A stretch of 64,000 nt of DNA from PALSA-612 sp035652235 (GTDB lineage Bacteria > Actinomycetota > Thermoleophilia > Gaiellales > Gaiellaceae), in NCBI GenBank assembly GCA_035652235.1, contig DASREE010000035.1, forward strand, positions 1 through 64,000, written 5' to 3'. Below the pieces are notes generated by a model, which was not told the DNA's origin, ran no database searches, and was given only the letters and a program-made list of their open reading frames with translations. This document shows, piece by piece, positions 34,945-42,037 of this stretch (its first letter is position 1; each line of letters starts with the position of its first letter). The translations under genes and the position numbers were made by a program.

Positions 34945-35801
34945 CGCTGCTCGCGGTCAGTGTGTCCGGCCGGGGTGCGGTCGACCCGGACGAGCCGGTC
35001 GTGCATGCCGACGACGAAGGCTTCCTGCGCGGGCGCGGCGCCTTCGAGACGACGCGCGTGTACGGCGGGCGCCCGTTCCGGCTCGACGAGCACGTCGCCC
35101 GGCTGCAGGCCTCGGCGGCGCGGCTCGGCCTGTCGGCGCCCGACGCGACCGAGATCGAGGGGCTCGTGGCGGAGGCGCTCGAGCAGGCCGGCTCGCCGGA
35201 CGCCTTCCTGCGTATCTACGCGACGCCCGGGCGCGAGGGGAGCGGTGTACCGCTCGTGCTCGCTCTCGTCGGGGAGCTGCCGGCCGACCTGGAGCAGACG
35301 CGCGCCCGCGGCATCCGCCTGGCCGCGGTGCCGCTCGGGCTCGACCTCGGAGGCGTCTGGCCGCTCGGCGGCGTGAAGTCGATGAGCTACGCGGTGAACA
35401 TGATGGCGCTCGACGACGCCCGCCGGCGCGGCGCCGACGACGCGCTCTTGCTTGCCCAGGCGGACGTGGTGCTGGAGTGCACGACCTCGAACGTGTGGTG
35501 GCGGCGCGGCTCGACGCTCTTCACCCCGGCGCTCGACCTCGGCATCCTCGCCGGGGTCACGCGCGCGGCGATCCTCGAGATCCTGCCGCAGCTCGGCTAC
35601 GAGGCGGTCGAGGGGACGTTCCCGGTTGCCGAGCTGGCGGCGGCCGACGAGGCGTTCACGACCTCCTCCGTGCGCGAGGTGATGCCGGCCGTGGCGCTCG
35701 ACGGCGCCCCGATCGGCGACGGCCGCCCCGGGCCGGCCGCCCGTGCGCTGCAGGCGGCGCTGCGGCGGGCGGCGACGGCGGGCGAGCGGGCCGGCGTCTA
35801 G
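34941..35801 (+). CDS. pabC: class IV aminotransferase, likely aminodeoxychorismate lyase
   Basis: A 286-residue PLP enzyme of fold type IV. HADDEGFLRGRGAFETTRVY and the Schiff-base lysine in LGGVKSMSYAVNMMAL are family features; LLLAQADVVLECTTSNVW, ILAGVTR and EAFTTSSVREVMPA complete the site. Beside pabB it should release pyruvate and give p-aminobenzoate. By sequence alone a branched-chain or D-amino-acid aminotransferase is possible; context decides. Confidence 0.85.
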   Translation: MTLLAVSVSGRGAVDPDEPVVHADDEGFLRGRGAFETTRVYGGRPFRLDEHVARLQASAARLGLSAPDATEIEGLVAEALEQAGSPDAFLRIYATPGREGSGVPLVLALVGELPADLEQTRARGIRLAAVPLGLDLGGVWPLGGVKSMSYAVNMMALDDARRRGADDALLLAQADVVLECTTSNVWWRRGSTLFTPALDLGILAGVTRAAILEILPQLGYEAVEGTFPVAELAAADEAFTTSSVREVMPAVALDGAPIGDGRPGPAARALQAALRRAATAGERAGV

Positions 35802-35864
35802 CCTCGGTGTCGTCTCGACCCCGGGCTGGGCGCCGTCTCGGCCGCGGGCGCGACCGGTCCGAAC

Positions 35865-35897
35865 GAAGACCCGCCGGGCAGGCGTCGGCGGGTCTTC
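35865..35897. terminator. perfect 12-bp hairpin after pabC
   Basis: GAAGACCCGCCG (35865-35876) and CGGCGGGTCTTC (35886-35897) pair perfectly around a 9-nt loop, 64 bp after pabC. It is a probable terminator, though no U tract follows. The rest of the 35802-36134 gap has no recognisable gene. Confidence 0.6.
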
Positions 35898-36121
35898 GAG
35901 GTGCGAGCGCCGACAACCCCGAGCCCGGAGGGAGTGGGCGCGGCCGCGGCGATCGGACCGCCTCACGGTACGGGCAGCCGCGGGCTCGGGCCATCCTCCG
36001 TTCGGCTGAACTTCCGGATGACGAAGCGGCTCACGATCCTCAGCGCAACCGCCGCCTGCTGGCCCGCCCGCTGTGGCCCGCCGAGCCTGCCGGGCCGGCC
36101 GGCGCGGACGGACGCGGCGGC

Positions 36122-36127
36122 TACCCT
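36122..36127 (+). promoter_or_regulatory. leaderless -10 box of uvrB
   Basis: TACCCT ends exactly 7 nt before GTG 36135. No LexA-type GAAC-N4-GTTC box is seen upstream, unlike uvrA. Confidence 0.65.
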
Positions 36128-36134
36128 TGTCGCC

Positions 36135-38135
36135 GTGACGTCGTTCCGGACCTCCGCCGCCTACAGCCCGACGGGCGACCAGCCGCAGGCGATCGAGGAG
36201 CTCTCGCGCAGCCTGCTCGCCGGGAACCGCTACCAGACGCTGCTCGGAGCGACGGGTACGGGCAAGACGGCAACGATGGCGTGGATCATCGAGAAGGTGG
36301 GCAAGCCCGCGCTCGTGATCGCCCACAACAAGACGCTCGCGGCACAGCTCTGCAACGAGTTCCGCGAGTTCATGCCCGGAAACGCGGTCGAGTACTTCGT
36401 CTCCTACTACGACTACTACCAGCCCGAGGCGTACGTCCCCCAGGCCGACCTGTACATCGAGAAGGACTCGTCCCAGAACGAGGACATCGCGCGGCTGCGG
36501 CTCGCGGCCACCTCGGCCCTGATGACGCGGCGGGACGTGGTCATCGTCGCCTCCGTGTCGTGCATCTACGGGCTCGGCTCGCCGGAGGAGTGGCGCGAGC
36601 GCGTGCTCATCCTCGAGGTGGGCGAGACGCACGACCGCGACGCGGCGCTGCGCAAACTGATCGAGAGCCAGTACGTGCGCAACGACTCCGTGCTCGGGCG
36701 CGGGCGCTTCCGCGTCAAGGGCGACATCGTCGAGGTGCAGCCGGCGAACGCGGAGACGGCGTACCGCATCTCCTTCTTCGGCGACGAGGTGGAGGCGATC
36801 ACGCACTTCGACCCGCTCACCGGCGAGGTGTTCGCGAAGCTCGACAACCTCGTCATCTGGCCCGCGACCGAGTACGTCACCTCGACCCCGTCCATCCAGC
36901 GCGCGATCGGCGATATCCAGGCGGAGCTCGCCGAGCAGGTGCGCCTGTTCGAGTCGCAGGGGAAGATGCTCGAGGCGCACCGGATCCGGCAGCGCACGGA
37001 GTACGACCTGGAGATGCTGAAGGAGCTCGGCTTCTGCTCCGGGATCGAGAACTACTCGCGGCACCTGGAGGGCAGGCCGCCCGGCTCGCACCCGTTCACG
37101 CTGATCGACTACTTCCCGGACGACTTCGTCTGCTTCATCGACGAGTCGCACCAGACGGTGCCGCAACTCGGTGGCATGTACGAGGGAGACCGCTCGCGCA
37201 AGCAGACGCTCGTCGACTACGGCTTCAGGCTGCCGTCGGCGCTCGACAACCGCCCGCTCCGCTTCGACGAGTTCCTGGCCAAGGTGCCGCAGCTCGTGTT
37301 CGTGTCCGCGACGCCGGGGCCGTTCGAGCTGCGCCACTCGACGGTCGTCTCGGAGCAGCTGATCCGGCCGACCGGCGTCGTCGACCCCGAGGTCGAGGTG
37401 CGGCCGACGAAGAACCAGATCGACGATCTCCTGAACGAGATCCGGCGCCGCGAGGAGGCGGGCGAGCGCGTGCTCGTGACGACGCTGACGAAGAAGATGG
37501 CCGAGGACTTGACCGACTACCTGCTCGAGGCGGGCGTCCGGGCGCGCTACCTGCACTCCGAGATCGACACGCTCGAGCGGATCCAGATCATCCGCGAGCT
37601 CCGCCTCGGCGACTTCGACGTCCTCGTCGGCGTCAACCTGCTGCGCGAGGGGCTCGACCTGCCGGAGGTGACGCTCGTCGCCATCCTCGACGCGGACAAG
37701 GAGGGCTTCCTGCGCGGCAGGACCGCCCTCATCCAGACGATCGGCCGCGCCGCCCGCAACGTCAACGGGAAGGTGCTGCTGTACGCGGACAAGGTGACGG
37801 AGGCGATCGCCGGCGCCCTCGACGAGACGAACCGGCGGCGCGCGAAGCAGCTCGCCTACAACGAGGAGCACGGGATCACGGCGGAGTCGATCGTCAAGGG
37901 CGTGTCCGACATCGCCGAGCTGCTCGCGCTCGAGCAGCCGCACGTGCCGACGCGGCGCCGCCGCGGCAAGCGCGAGGTGGAGGGGATGAGCCGCGAGGAG
38001 CTGGAGAAGCTCGTCGTCACGCTCGAGGAGGAGATGTACGCGGCGGCAGAGGAGCTCCGTTTCGAGTACGCGGCGAAGCTGCGCGACGAGATCAAGGACC
38101 TGCGGCGGGAGCTCCAGGCGCTCGCTGCAGCCTGA
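36135..38135 (+). CDS. uvrB: excinuclease ABC subunit B
   Basis: A 666-residue damage-verifying helicase of nucleotide excision repair. Walker A is LGATGTGKTATMAW; the DNA-inserting beta-hairpin is YYDYYQPEAYVPQADLYIEK; helicase motifs FIDESHQTVPQL, GLDLPEVTLVAILDADKEGF and QTIGRAARN follow; a C-terminal UVR domain (RFEYAAKLRDEIKDLRREL) binds UvrC. GTG 36135 follows a -10 box by 7 nt and gives the usual N-terminus. uvrA is 9 kb away; uvrC is not in the window. Confidence 0.97.
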   Translation: MTSFRTSAAYSPTGDQPQAIEELSRSLLAGNRYQTLLGATGTGKTATMAWIIEKVGKPALVIAHNKTLAAQLCNEFREFMPGNAVEYFVSYYDYYQPEAYVPQADLYIEKDSSQNEDIARLRLAATSALMTRRDVVIVASVSCIYGLGSPEEWRERVLILEVGETHDRDAALRKLIESQYVRNDSVLGRGRFRVKGDIVEVQPANAETAYRISFFGDEVEAITHFDPLTGEVFAKLDNLVIWPATEYVTSTPSIQRAIGDIQAELAEQVRLFESQGKMLEAHRIRQRTEYDLEMLKELGFCSGIENYSRHLEGRPPGSHPFTLIDYFPDDFVCFIDESHQTVPQLGGMYEGDRSRKQTLVDYGFRLPSALDNRPLRFDEFLAKVPQLVFVSATPGPFELRHSTVVSEQLIRPTGVVDPEVEVRPTKNQIDDLLNEIRRREEAGERVLVTTLTKKMAEDLTDYLLEAGVRARYLHSEIDTLERIQIIRELRLGDFDVLVGVNLLREGLDLPEVTLVAILDADKEGFLRGRTALIQTIGRAARNVNGKVLLYADKVTEAIAGALDETNRRRAKQLAYNEEHGITAESIVKGVSDIAELLALEQPHVPTRRRRGKREVEGMSREELEKLVVTLEEEMYAAAEELRFEYAAKLRDEIKDLRRELQALAAA

Positions 38136-38223
38136 GCTGTCGGCGCTGAGCTGTCGGCGCCGGCGCGCGCCTGCGCCCCGTCCCGCTCGCCTTCGTCTCG
38201 CGGTGGAAGCCGGCGGTTCGGCG

Positions 38224-39579
38224 TTACGAGAGGAGCGGCGGCAGGGCGCGCAGGAGGCGCTTCGACGTGGTGCGGAAGCGGGCGATCCGGCGCGCCACCG
38301 CGCGGTGGTCGGACAGCGCCCGCCCGACGAGCTTGAGCGCGGCTCGCAGCCTCCTCCCGAGCGCCTCGATCTTCGCGCGGTCGTCCGTGAGCGCCTGCGG
38401 CGAGCGGGAGGCGCCGACGATCGCCGCCGCCTGCTTCAGCGCCGCCCGCTCGTCCAGCAGCTCGCCCGTCGCGGGGTTCAGGTAGAGGATGCCGTTCGAC
38501 TGCCAGGAGTCGATCAGCCTCCGGGCCTTCTCCTTGCGCTTCTCCGCGTCGAGCAGGTCGTTCAGCTTCTGCTCGGCCGGGCCCACGCACGGCCCCTGAG
38601 CGAGCGCCGCCTTCAGGTCGGCGTTGCCCCGCTTCCACCACTGCTCCGCCCGCTTCATGTCGGCAGCCGCCTCGTCCGCCAGCTTCGACCGCTCGCGGAA
38701 GGCGGGGATGATCTTCGTGTACAGCTCCTCCGCGGTCACGATCAGCCCGCCGTACAGACCGGCGATCTCGAGCGCCTGCGCCAGGTCCGCGTAGGCGACG
38801 AGCGGCGTCACCTCGAGCGCGTGGTCGACGCCCTCGGCCGCCTGCAGGAGAGAGAGCTTCTCGGCGGCCACCTCGCCGGACTCCTTGGCGTACTCCTTCT
38901 CGAACGACGTGAACTCGTTCGCCGCCTGCGCCAGCTCCTTCGAGGCCGCGCGTGCGAACGAGTTGCCGGTCTCGAGCTCGCGCTCCGCCTTGTCGAGCAG
39001 GTCCGGGTCGCAGCTGCTCCGGAGGACGAAGTGGTCGTCGAGCGTGACCGTCGAGTTCGAGGTGGCGACGGAGCTCGTCAGCCGCTGGTCGATGCGGTTG
39101 CCGCTCGGGGTGAGGACGAGCGGGATGCCCTCGCCTGCCTGCCCGAAGTGGAGCAGGAAGCCGCTCGGGTCGTACCCGGCGGGTGAGATCGCCTTCGGGT
39201 GCATGAGCAGGCGGAAGTGCGTCTGGCCGGCCGTCTCCTCCTTCGTGCCCGTGAGCGTGAAGTCGACGTGCTCGACGTCGGGCGTCGGCAGCTTGACCGA
39301 GCACGAGAACGAGCCGAGGTCGACCTGGCCGTCGCCCGTGACGGTCGAGCCGGTGACGGTGAACTCGATCGAGCCCTGCCACGTCCCGGTGCACGTCTGC
39401 GCGCCGGCGACCGTGCCGGCTCCGTCCACCGTCCCCGTCCACTTCACCTGCAACGCGCGGCCCGGTGCCGCTCGGCTCGCGGAGACGTGCGCTGCGGCCA
39501 CCAGCGAGAGCGCGGCGGCGAGCGCGGCTGCCGCGCGCGCGAAGCTGGGCTGGCGATGCCTCCGTGGGCGTCCGCCCAC
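38224..39579 (-). CDS. secreted protein of unknown function with helical C-terminus
   Basis: A 451-residue exported protein. A basic N-terminus and hydrophobic stretch (ALAAALSLVAAAHVSA) form a signal peptide. The first half is beta-rich (WTGTVDGAGTVAGAQTCTGTW, LHFGQAGEGIPLVLTPSG) with paired cysteines; the second half is long amphipathic helices (ELAQAANEFTSFEKEY, KARRLIDSWQSNGILYLNP). I do not recognise a family. GTG 39579 is preferred over the longer frame (39657) because it puts the signal peptide at the N-terminus and follows a GGAGGAGG ribosome binding site. Confidence 0.65.
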   Translation of the reverse strand: MGGRPRRHRQPSFARAAAALAAALSLVAAAHVSASRAAPGRALQVKWTGTVDGAGTVAGAQTCTGTWQGSIEFTVTGSTVTGDGQVDLGSFSCSVKLPTPDVEHVDFTLTGTKEETAGQTHFRLLMHPKAISPAGYDPSGFLLHFGQAGEGIPLVLTPSGNRIDQRLTSSVATSNSTVTLDDHFVLRSSCDPDLLDKAERELETGNSFARAASKELAQAANEFTSFEKEYAKESGEVAAEKLSLLQAAEGVDHALEVTPLVAYADLAQALEIAGLYGGLIVTAEELYTKIIPAFRERSKLADEAAADMKRAEQWWKRGNADLKAALAQGPCVGPAEQKLNDLLDAEKRKEKARRLIDSWQSNGILYLNPATGELLDERAALKQAAAIVGASRSPQALTDDRAKIEALGRRLRAALKLVGRALSDHRAVARRIARFRTTSKRLLRALPPLLS

Positions 39580-39628
39580 TCCCTCCTCCTCGTCGAGCCT
39601 CGCCTGCCGGCGCCGTCTCGTCAGCGCG

Positions 39629-39634
39629 ACCTTA
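39629..39634 (-). promoter_or_regulatory. possible -10 box of the secreted protein gene
   Basis: Minus-strand TAAGGT about 50 nt before GTG 39579; compatible with a short leader carrying the GGAGGAGG ribosome binding site. Confidence 0.35.
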
Positions 39635-39708
39635 CTCGGCGGCGGCCGCGGCGACAAGGGCGGACGGACGCTGTCGGACGCTGCACGTGACCGTCCGTCG
39701 CGTCGCCC

Positions 39709-40341
39709 TCAGTACAGCCGGGGCTCGTAGCCGCGGTCGACCTCGCCGCGCACCTCGGCCTCCCGGCGGCCCTCCTCGGCTGCACGGTCGGAGATCGTGC
39801 GGCTCGGGCTCCGGACAGTGTCCGCATCGGGCCAGGCGGCAGGCTGCCAGAGGCCGGAGCGGAGGAACGCCTTGCTGCAGTGGCTGAACGCCTGGTGCAC
39901 CTCGACGTCGACGACGACCCACGGCTCCTTGCCGTCGACCGAGCAGGCGGCGAGGAGCTCCGGATCGCGGCTGAGGCGAGCGGCTCCGTTCACGCGCAGC
40001 GTCTCCGTGATCCCGGGGACGATGAAGATGAGCCCGACCGCAGGACGCTCGACCAGGTTGTGGACACCGTCGAAGCGGCGGTTGCCCGGAAACTCCGGGA
40101 TGAGGAGGCGGTGCTCGTCGAGCACCTTCACGAACCCGGGCGGGCCGCCCTTCGGCGAGGCGTCGCAGGACCCGTCCGCGGCCGCGGTCGCCATGACGAG
40201 GAACGGCGCAGCCTCGACGAACGCCCGCGAGCGCTCGTCGAGCGCGGACAGCTCCTTCGCGATCGCGCGCTGGACCGGCTCGCCGACGAGGTCGCGCAGC
40301 TCCTGCACGCTCTCGATCGCGGAGCCGTCGCCCGTGCCCAC
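39709..40341 (-). CDS. FMN-dependent pyridoxamine-phosphate-oxidase-fold protein
   Basis: A 210-residue split-barrel flavoprotein resembling the MSMEG_1061-type PPOX subfamily. Typical pieces are SRAFVEAAPFLVMATAAADG, CDASPKGGPPGFVKVLDEHRLLIPEFPGNRRFDGVHNL, VGLIFIVPGITETLRVNGAA and HCSKAFLRSGLWQP. Such enzymes bind FMN or F420 and reduce various substrates; the substrate here is unknown. A TAGCCT box lies 8 nt before the GTG start. Confidence 0.82.
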   Translation of the reverse strand: MGTGDGSAIESVQELRDLVGEPVQRAIAKELSALDERSRAFVEAAPFLVMATAAADGSCDASPKGGPPGFVKVLDEHRLLIPEFPGNRRFDGVHNLVERPAVGLIFIVPGITETLRVNGAARLSRDPELLAACSVDGKEPWVVVDVEVHQAFSHCSKAFLRSGLWQPAAWPDADTVRSPSRTISDRAAEEGRREAEVRGEVDRGYEPRLY

Positions 40342-40349
40342 CGCGGGCC

Positions 40350-40355
40350 AGGCTA
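40350..40355 (-). promoter_or_regulatory. leaderless -10 box of the PPOX gene
   Basis: Minus-strand TAGCCT, 8 nt before GTG 40341. Confidence 0.5.
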
Positions 40356-40372
40356 CCAGTCGGGCCGCGCGG

Positions 40373-40378
40373 TAGCGT
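40373..40378 (+). promoter_or_regulatory. leaderless -10 box of the DUF2277 stub
   Basis: TAGCGT, exactly 7 nt before ATG 40386. Confidence 0.55.
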
Positions 40379-40385
40379 TCACGGC

Positions 40386-40442
40386 ATGTGCCGGAACATC
40401 ACCATCCTCTACAATCTCCAGCCGCCCCGGAAGCCGCGCTAG
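40386..40442 (+). pseudogene. 18-codon stub of a DUF2277-type gene
   Basis: ATG 40386 opens an 18-residue frame, MCRNITILYNLQPPRKPR, then TAG. The first 14 residues match the invariant N-terminus of DUF2277 proteins (about 80 residues, MCRNI...L.NF.PP), after which the gene is missing. Promoter and start codon are intact, so the stub may still be transcribed. The next gene's -10 box overlaps its stop. A functional micropeptide cannot be excluded, but a 3' deletion is simpler. Confidence 0.6.
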
Positions 40443-40445
40443 CGT
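40440..40445 (+). promoter_or_regulatory. leaderless -10 box of the GlsB-like gene
   Basis: TAGCGT, 6 nt before GTG 40452, overlapping the stop codon of the DUF2277 stub. Confidence 0.5.
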
Positions 40446-40451
40446 GGCGGT

Positions 40452-40910
40452 GTGGTCGGCACCGCGCTCCTCGTCCTCCTCTCCGGCCTCCTGATCGGCG
40501 GGCTCGCACGCTGGGCCGTGCCGGGGCCGGACCCGATGCCGCTGTGGCTGACGGCGTTCATCGGGCTCGGCGGCTCCGTCCTCGGCGGAGGCATCGCCGC
40601 GGCCGCGCTCGGAGCGAGCAAGGACGTGTCGCGCTCGGACTACTTCACGATCGAGCTCGCCTCGATCCTGGCGGCGATCCTGCTCGTCGTCGCCTACCGC
40701 CGGCTCGTGCAGAAGCGGCCGATCACGGGGCCGGAGGCGCACCGGCCGCCGACGCGCGGTTTCGGCCTCGGCCGCGCCCGGCCCGGCTCGCTGCGGGACA
40801 CGTTGCGCAAGGCCCAGCTCTTGCGGAGCCTCGACGACCTGCACCGGAGCGGGCTGCTGACGGACGAGGAGTACGAGGAGAAGCGCCGGCGGCTGCTCGA
40901 GCGGCCGTAG
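40452..40910 (+). CDS. GlsB/YeaQ-type membrane protein with SHOCT-like C-terminus
   Basis: A 152-residue protein. Residues 1-84 contain three transmembrane helices with the Gly-rich LLSGLLIGGLARW and FIGLGGSVLGGGIAAAAL typical of GlsB/YeaQ/YmgE stress proteins. A polar linker leads to a C-terminal SHOCT-like helix pair (LRSLDDLHRSGLLTDEEYEEKRRRLLE). SHOCT is thought to mediate oligomerisation. Molecular function unknown. Confidence 0.75.
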   Translation: MVGTALLVLLSGLLIGGLARWAVPGPDPMPLWLTAFIGLGGSVLGGGIAAAALGASKDVSRSDYFTIELASILAAILLVVAYRRLVQKRPITGPEAHRPPTRGFGLGRARPGSLRDTLRKAQLLRSLDDLHRSGLLTDEEYEEKRRRLLERP

Positions 40911-40955
40911 CGTCCTCAGGCTCCGGCTACCGCCGCCCGCCGCGCCCTGCTCAGA

Positions 40956-41762
40956 TCAGATCGGGAGGGAGGCGCGCGGGAACCGTCGTGTCGCCGCGAG
41001 AGTGAAGGCGCCGTCGCGCCAGAGATACGTCTCGACGCGCAGCTCCCCGGCGTCGACCTCGTACACCTGCACGCCGCGCGCCTCGCCCCGGCGGCGGGGC
41101 CGCGGCTGGCCCAGACCGGGTGCCGTGGCGAGCACGCAGACGCGACCGCCCGACTCGACCACCTCGAACTCGCGCCGCTCGCAGACCGTGCTCTGGTGGA
41201 TGTGGCCTGCGAGGATCAGCTCCGCCCCCGCCTCCGCGAGGGCGGCGAGCACGTGTCCGCGCCGCGCCAGCGGCCGTTTTCGGGAACGCCAGGGCGCGCC
41301 CGCGAGATGGTGGTGCAGGCAGACGGCGCGCAGCGCGGACGGGGGCGCCGCCTCGAGCTCCGAGCGCGCCCGCTCCAGCGCCGCCGCGGAGAGGCCTCCG
41401 GACTGGTGGCGCCACGGCCGCGCCGAGTTCAGCCCGACGACGACGAGCTCGTCCGAGCGGAAGAGCGGCTCGGTCGTCTGCCAGGCCCGCTCGAACTCGC
41501 GCCAAGGGGTGGTGAAGCGCGCCGGGAGCGTGGCGGGCAGGTCGTGGTTTCCGGGAACCGCCAGCACCGGCCGCCCGAGCCCCACGAGGAACGCATGCGC
41601 ACGTTCGTGCTGGTCGCGGCGGCCCCGGTGGGCGAGGTCACCGGTCGCGACGACGAGCGCCGGCGACGTCCGCTCGACGAGCTCGGCGAGCGGCGTCTCG
41701 ATCATCGTCTCCTCGCGGGCGCCCGCGTGCAGGTCGGAGACATGAACGAGGCGGGTTGGCAC
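40956..41762 (-). CDS. metallophosphoesterase (calcineurin-like)
   Basis: A 268-residue dinuclear-metal phosphoesterase. All blocks are present: RLVHVSDLHAG (D, H), VVATGDLAHRG (GD), VPGNHD (GNHD), CLHHHLAG and LILAGHIHQS (GHxH). It resembles the class III cyclic-nucleotide phosphodiesterase/Icc group, but the substrate is not shown. GTG 41762 is divergent from the next gene with 29 bp between the two start codons. Confidence 0.9.
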   Translation of the reverse strand: MPTRLVHVSDLHAGAREETMIETPLAELVERTSPALVVATGDLAHRGRRDQHERAHAFLVGLGRPVLAVPGNHDLPATLPARFTTPWREFERAWQTTEPLFRSDELVVVGLNSARPWRHQSGGLSAAALERARSELEAAPPSALRAVCLHHHLAGAPWRSRKRPLARRGHVLAALAEAGAELILAGHIHQSTVCERREFEVVESGGRVCVLATAPGLGQPRPRRRGEARGVQVYEVDAGELRVETYLWRDGAFTLAATRRFPRASLPI

Positions 41763-41771
41763 AGCCGGGTG

Positions 41772-41777
41772 AGGCTA
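41772..41777 (-). promoter_or_regulatory. -10 box of the metallophosphoesterase gene
   Basis: Minus-strand TAGCCT, 9 nt before GTG 41762; directly abuts the plus-strand TACACT. Confidence 0.5.
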
Positions 41778-41783
41778 TACACT
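41778..41783 (+). promoter_or_regulatory. leaderless -10 box of the 81-residue membrane protein gene
   Basis: TACACT (part of TATACACT), 8 nt before ATG 41792, back to back with the divergent -10 box. Confidence 0.6.
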
Positions 41784-41791
41784 CAGTACAG

Positions 41792-42037
41792 ATGGACGAG
41801 CCGATCGAGCTGTTCGACGACCTCTACCTCGGGCTGCGCGCGGGCGGCGCCATCCGCAAGCAGCGCCGCGGCGAGCCCCTGACGACGGAGGACCAGGCTG
41901 CCCTCACCCGCTGGCAGCGCCTCTCGCAGTGGCGGAAGGCGATCGCGATCGGAGCGTTCGCCGTCGGCACGTTCGGCCTCGGCTTCACCCTCGGCGGTCT
42001 CGTCTTCAGCCGCCGCGGCAAGCGTCAGCCGGTCTAG
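41792..42037 (+). CDS. small single-pass membrane protein
   Basis: An 81-residue protein: acidic N-terminus (MDEPIELFDDLYLGLR), a basic amphipathic middle (TRWQRLSQWRKAI) and one transmembrane helix (about residues 48-72, Gly-rich), ending in a basic tail. I do not recognise the family. ATG 41792 is supported by the TACACT box 8 nt upstream; an upstream TTG 41756 would run through the promoter. Its stop overlaps the convergent MprF-like stop by 4 bp. Confidence 0.65.
   Translation: MDEPIELFDDLYLGLRAGGAIRKQRRGEPLTTEDQAALTRWQRLSQWRKAIAIGAFAVGTFGLGFTLGGLVFSRRGKRQPV

Noticed and set aside
36000..36011. GTTCGGCTGAAC upstream of uvrB as a possible LexA site
   Set aside because: The half-sites are in the reverse order (GTTC-N4-GAAC), which is not the LexA core, and it lies more than 100 bp before the start.
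34737..37943. A 1068-codon minus-strand open frame antisense to pabB, pabC and uvrB
   Set aside because: It lies opposite three clearly conserved genes and has the His/Arg/Asp-rich composition of a GC-biased shadow frame. Several other long antisense frames (for example 44932-48462, 50697-53636 beyond panC, 10674-13493) were dropped for the same reason.
39580..39657. Longer N-terminus of the secreted protein from TTG 39657
   Set aside because: It would bury the signal peptide behind about 26 charged residues; GTG 39579 has a GGAGGAGG ribosome binding site.
41756..41791. N-terminal extension of the 81-residue membrane protein from TTG 41756
   Set aside because: The extension runs through the TACACT -10 box and is not protein-like; ATG 41792 fits the promoter spacing.
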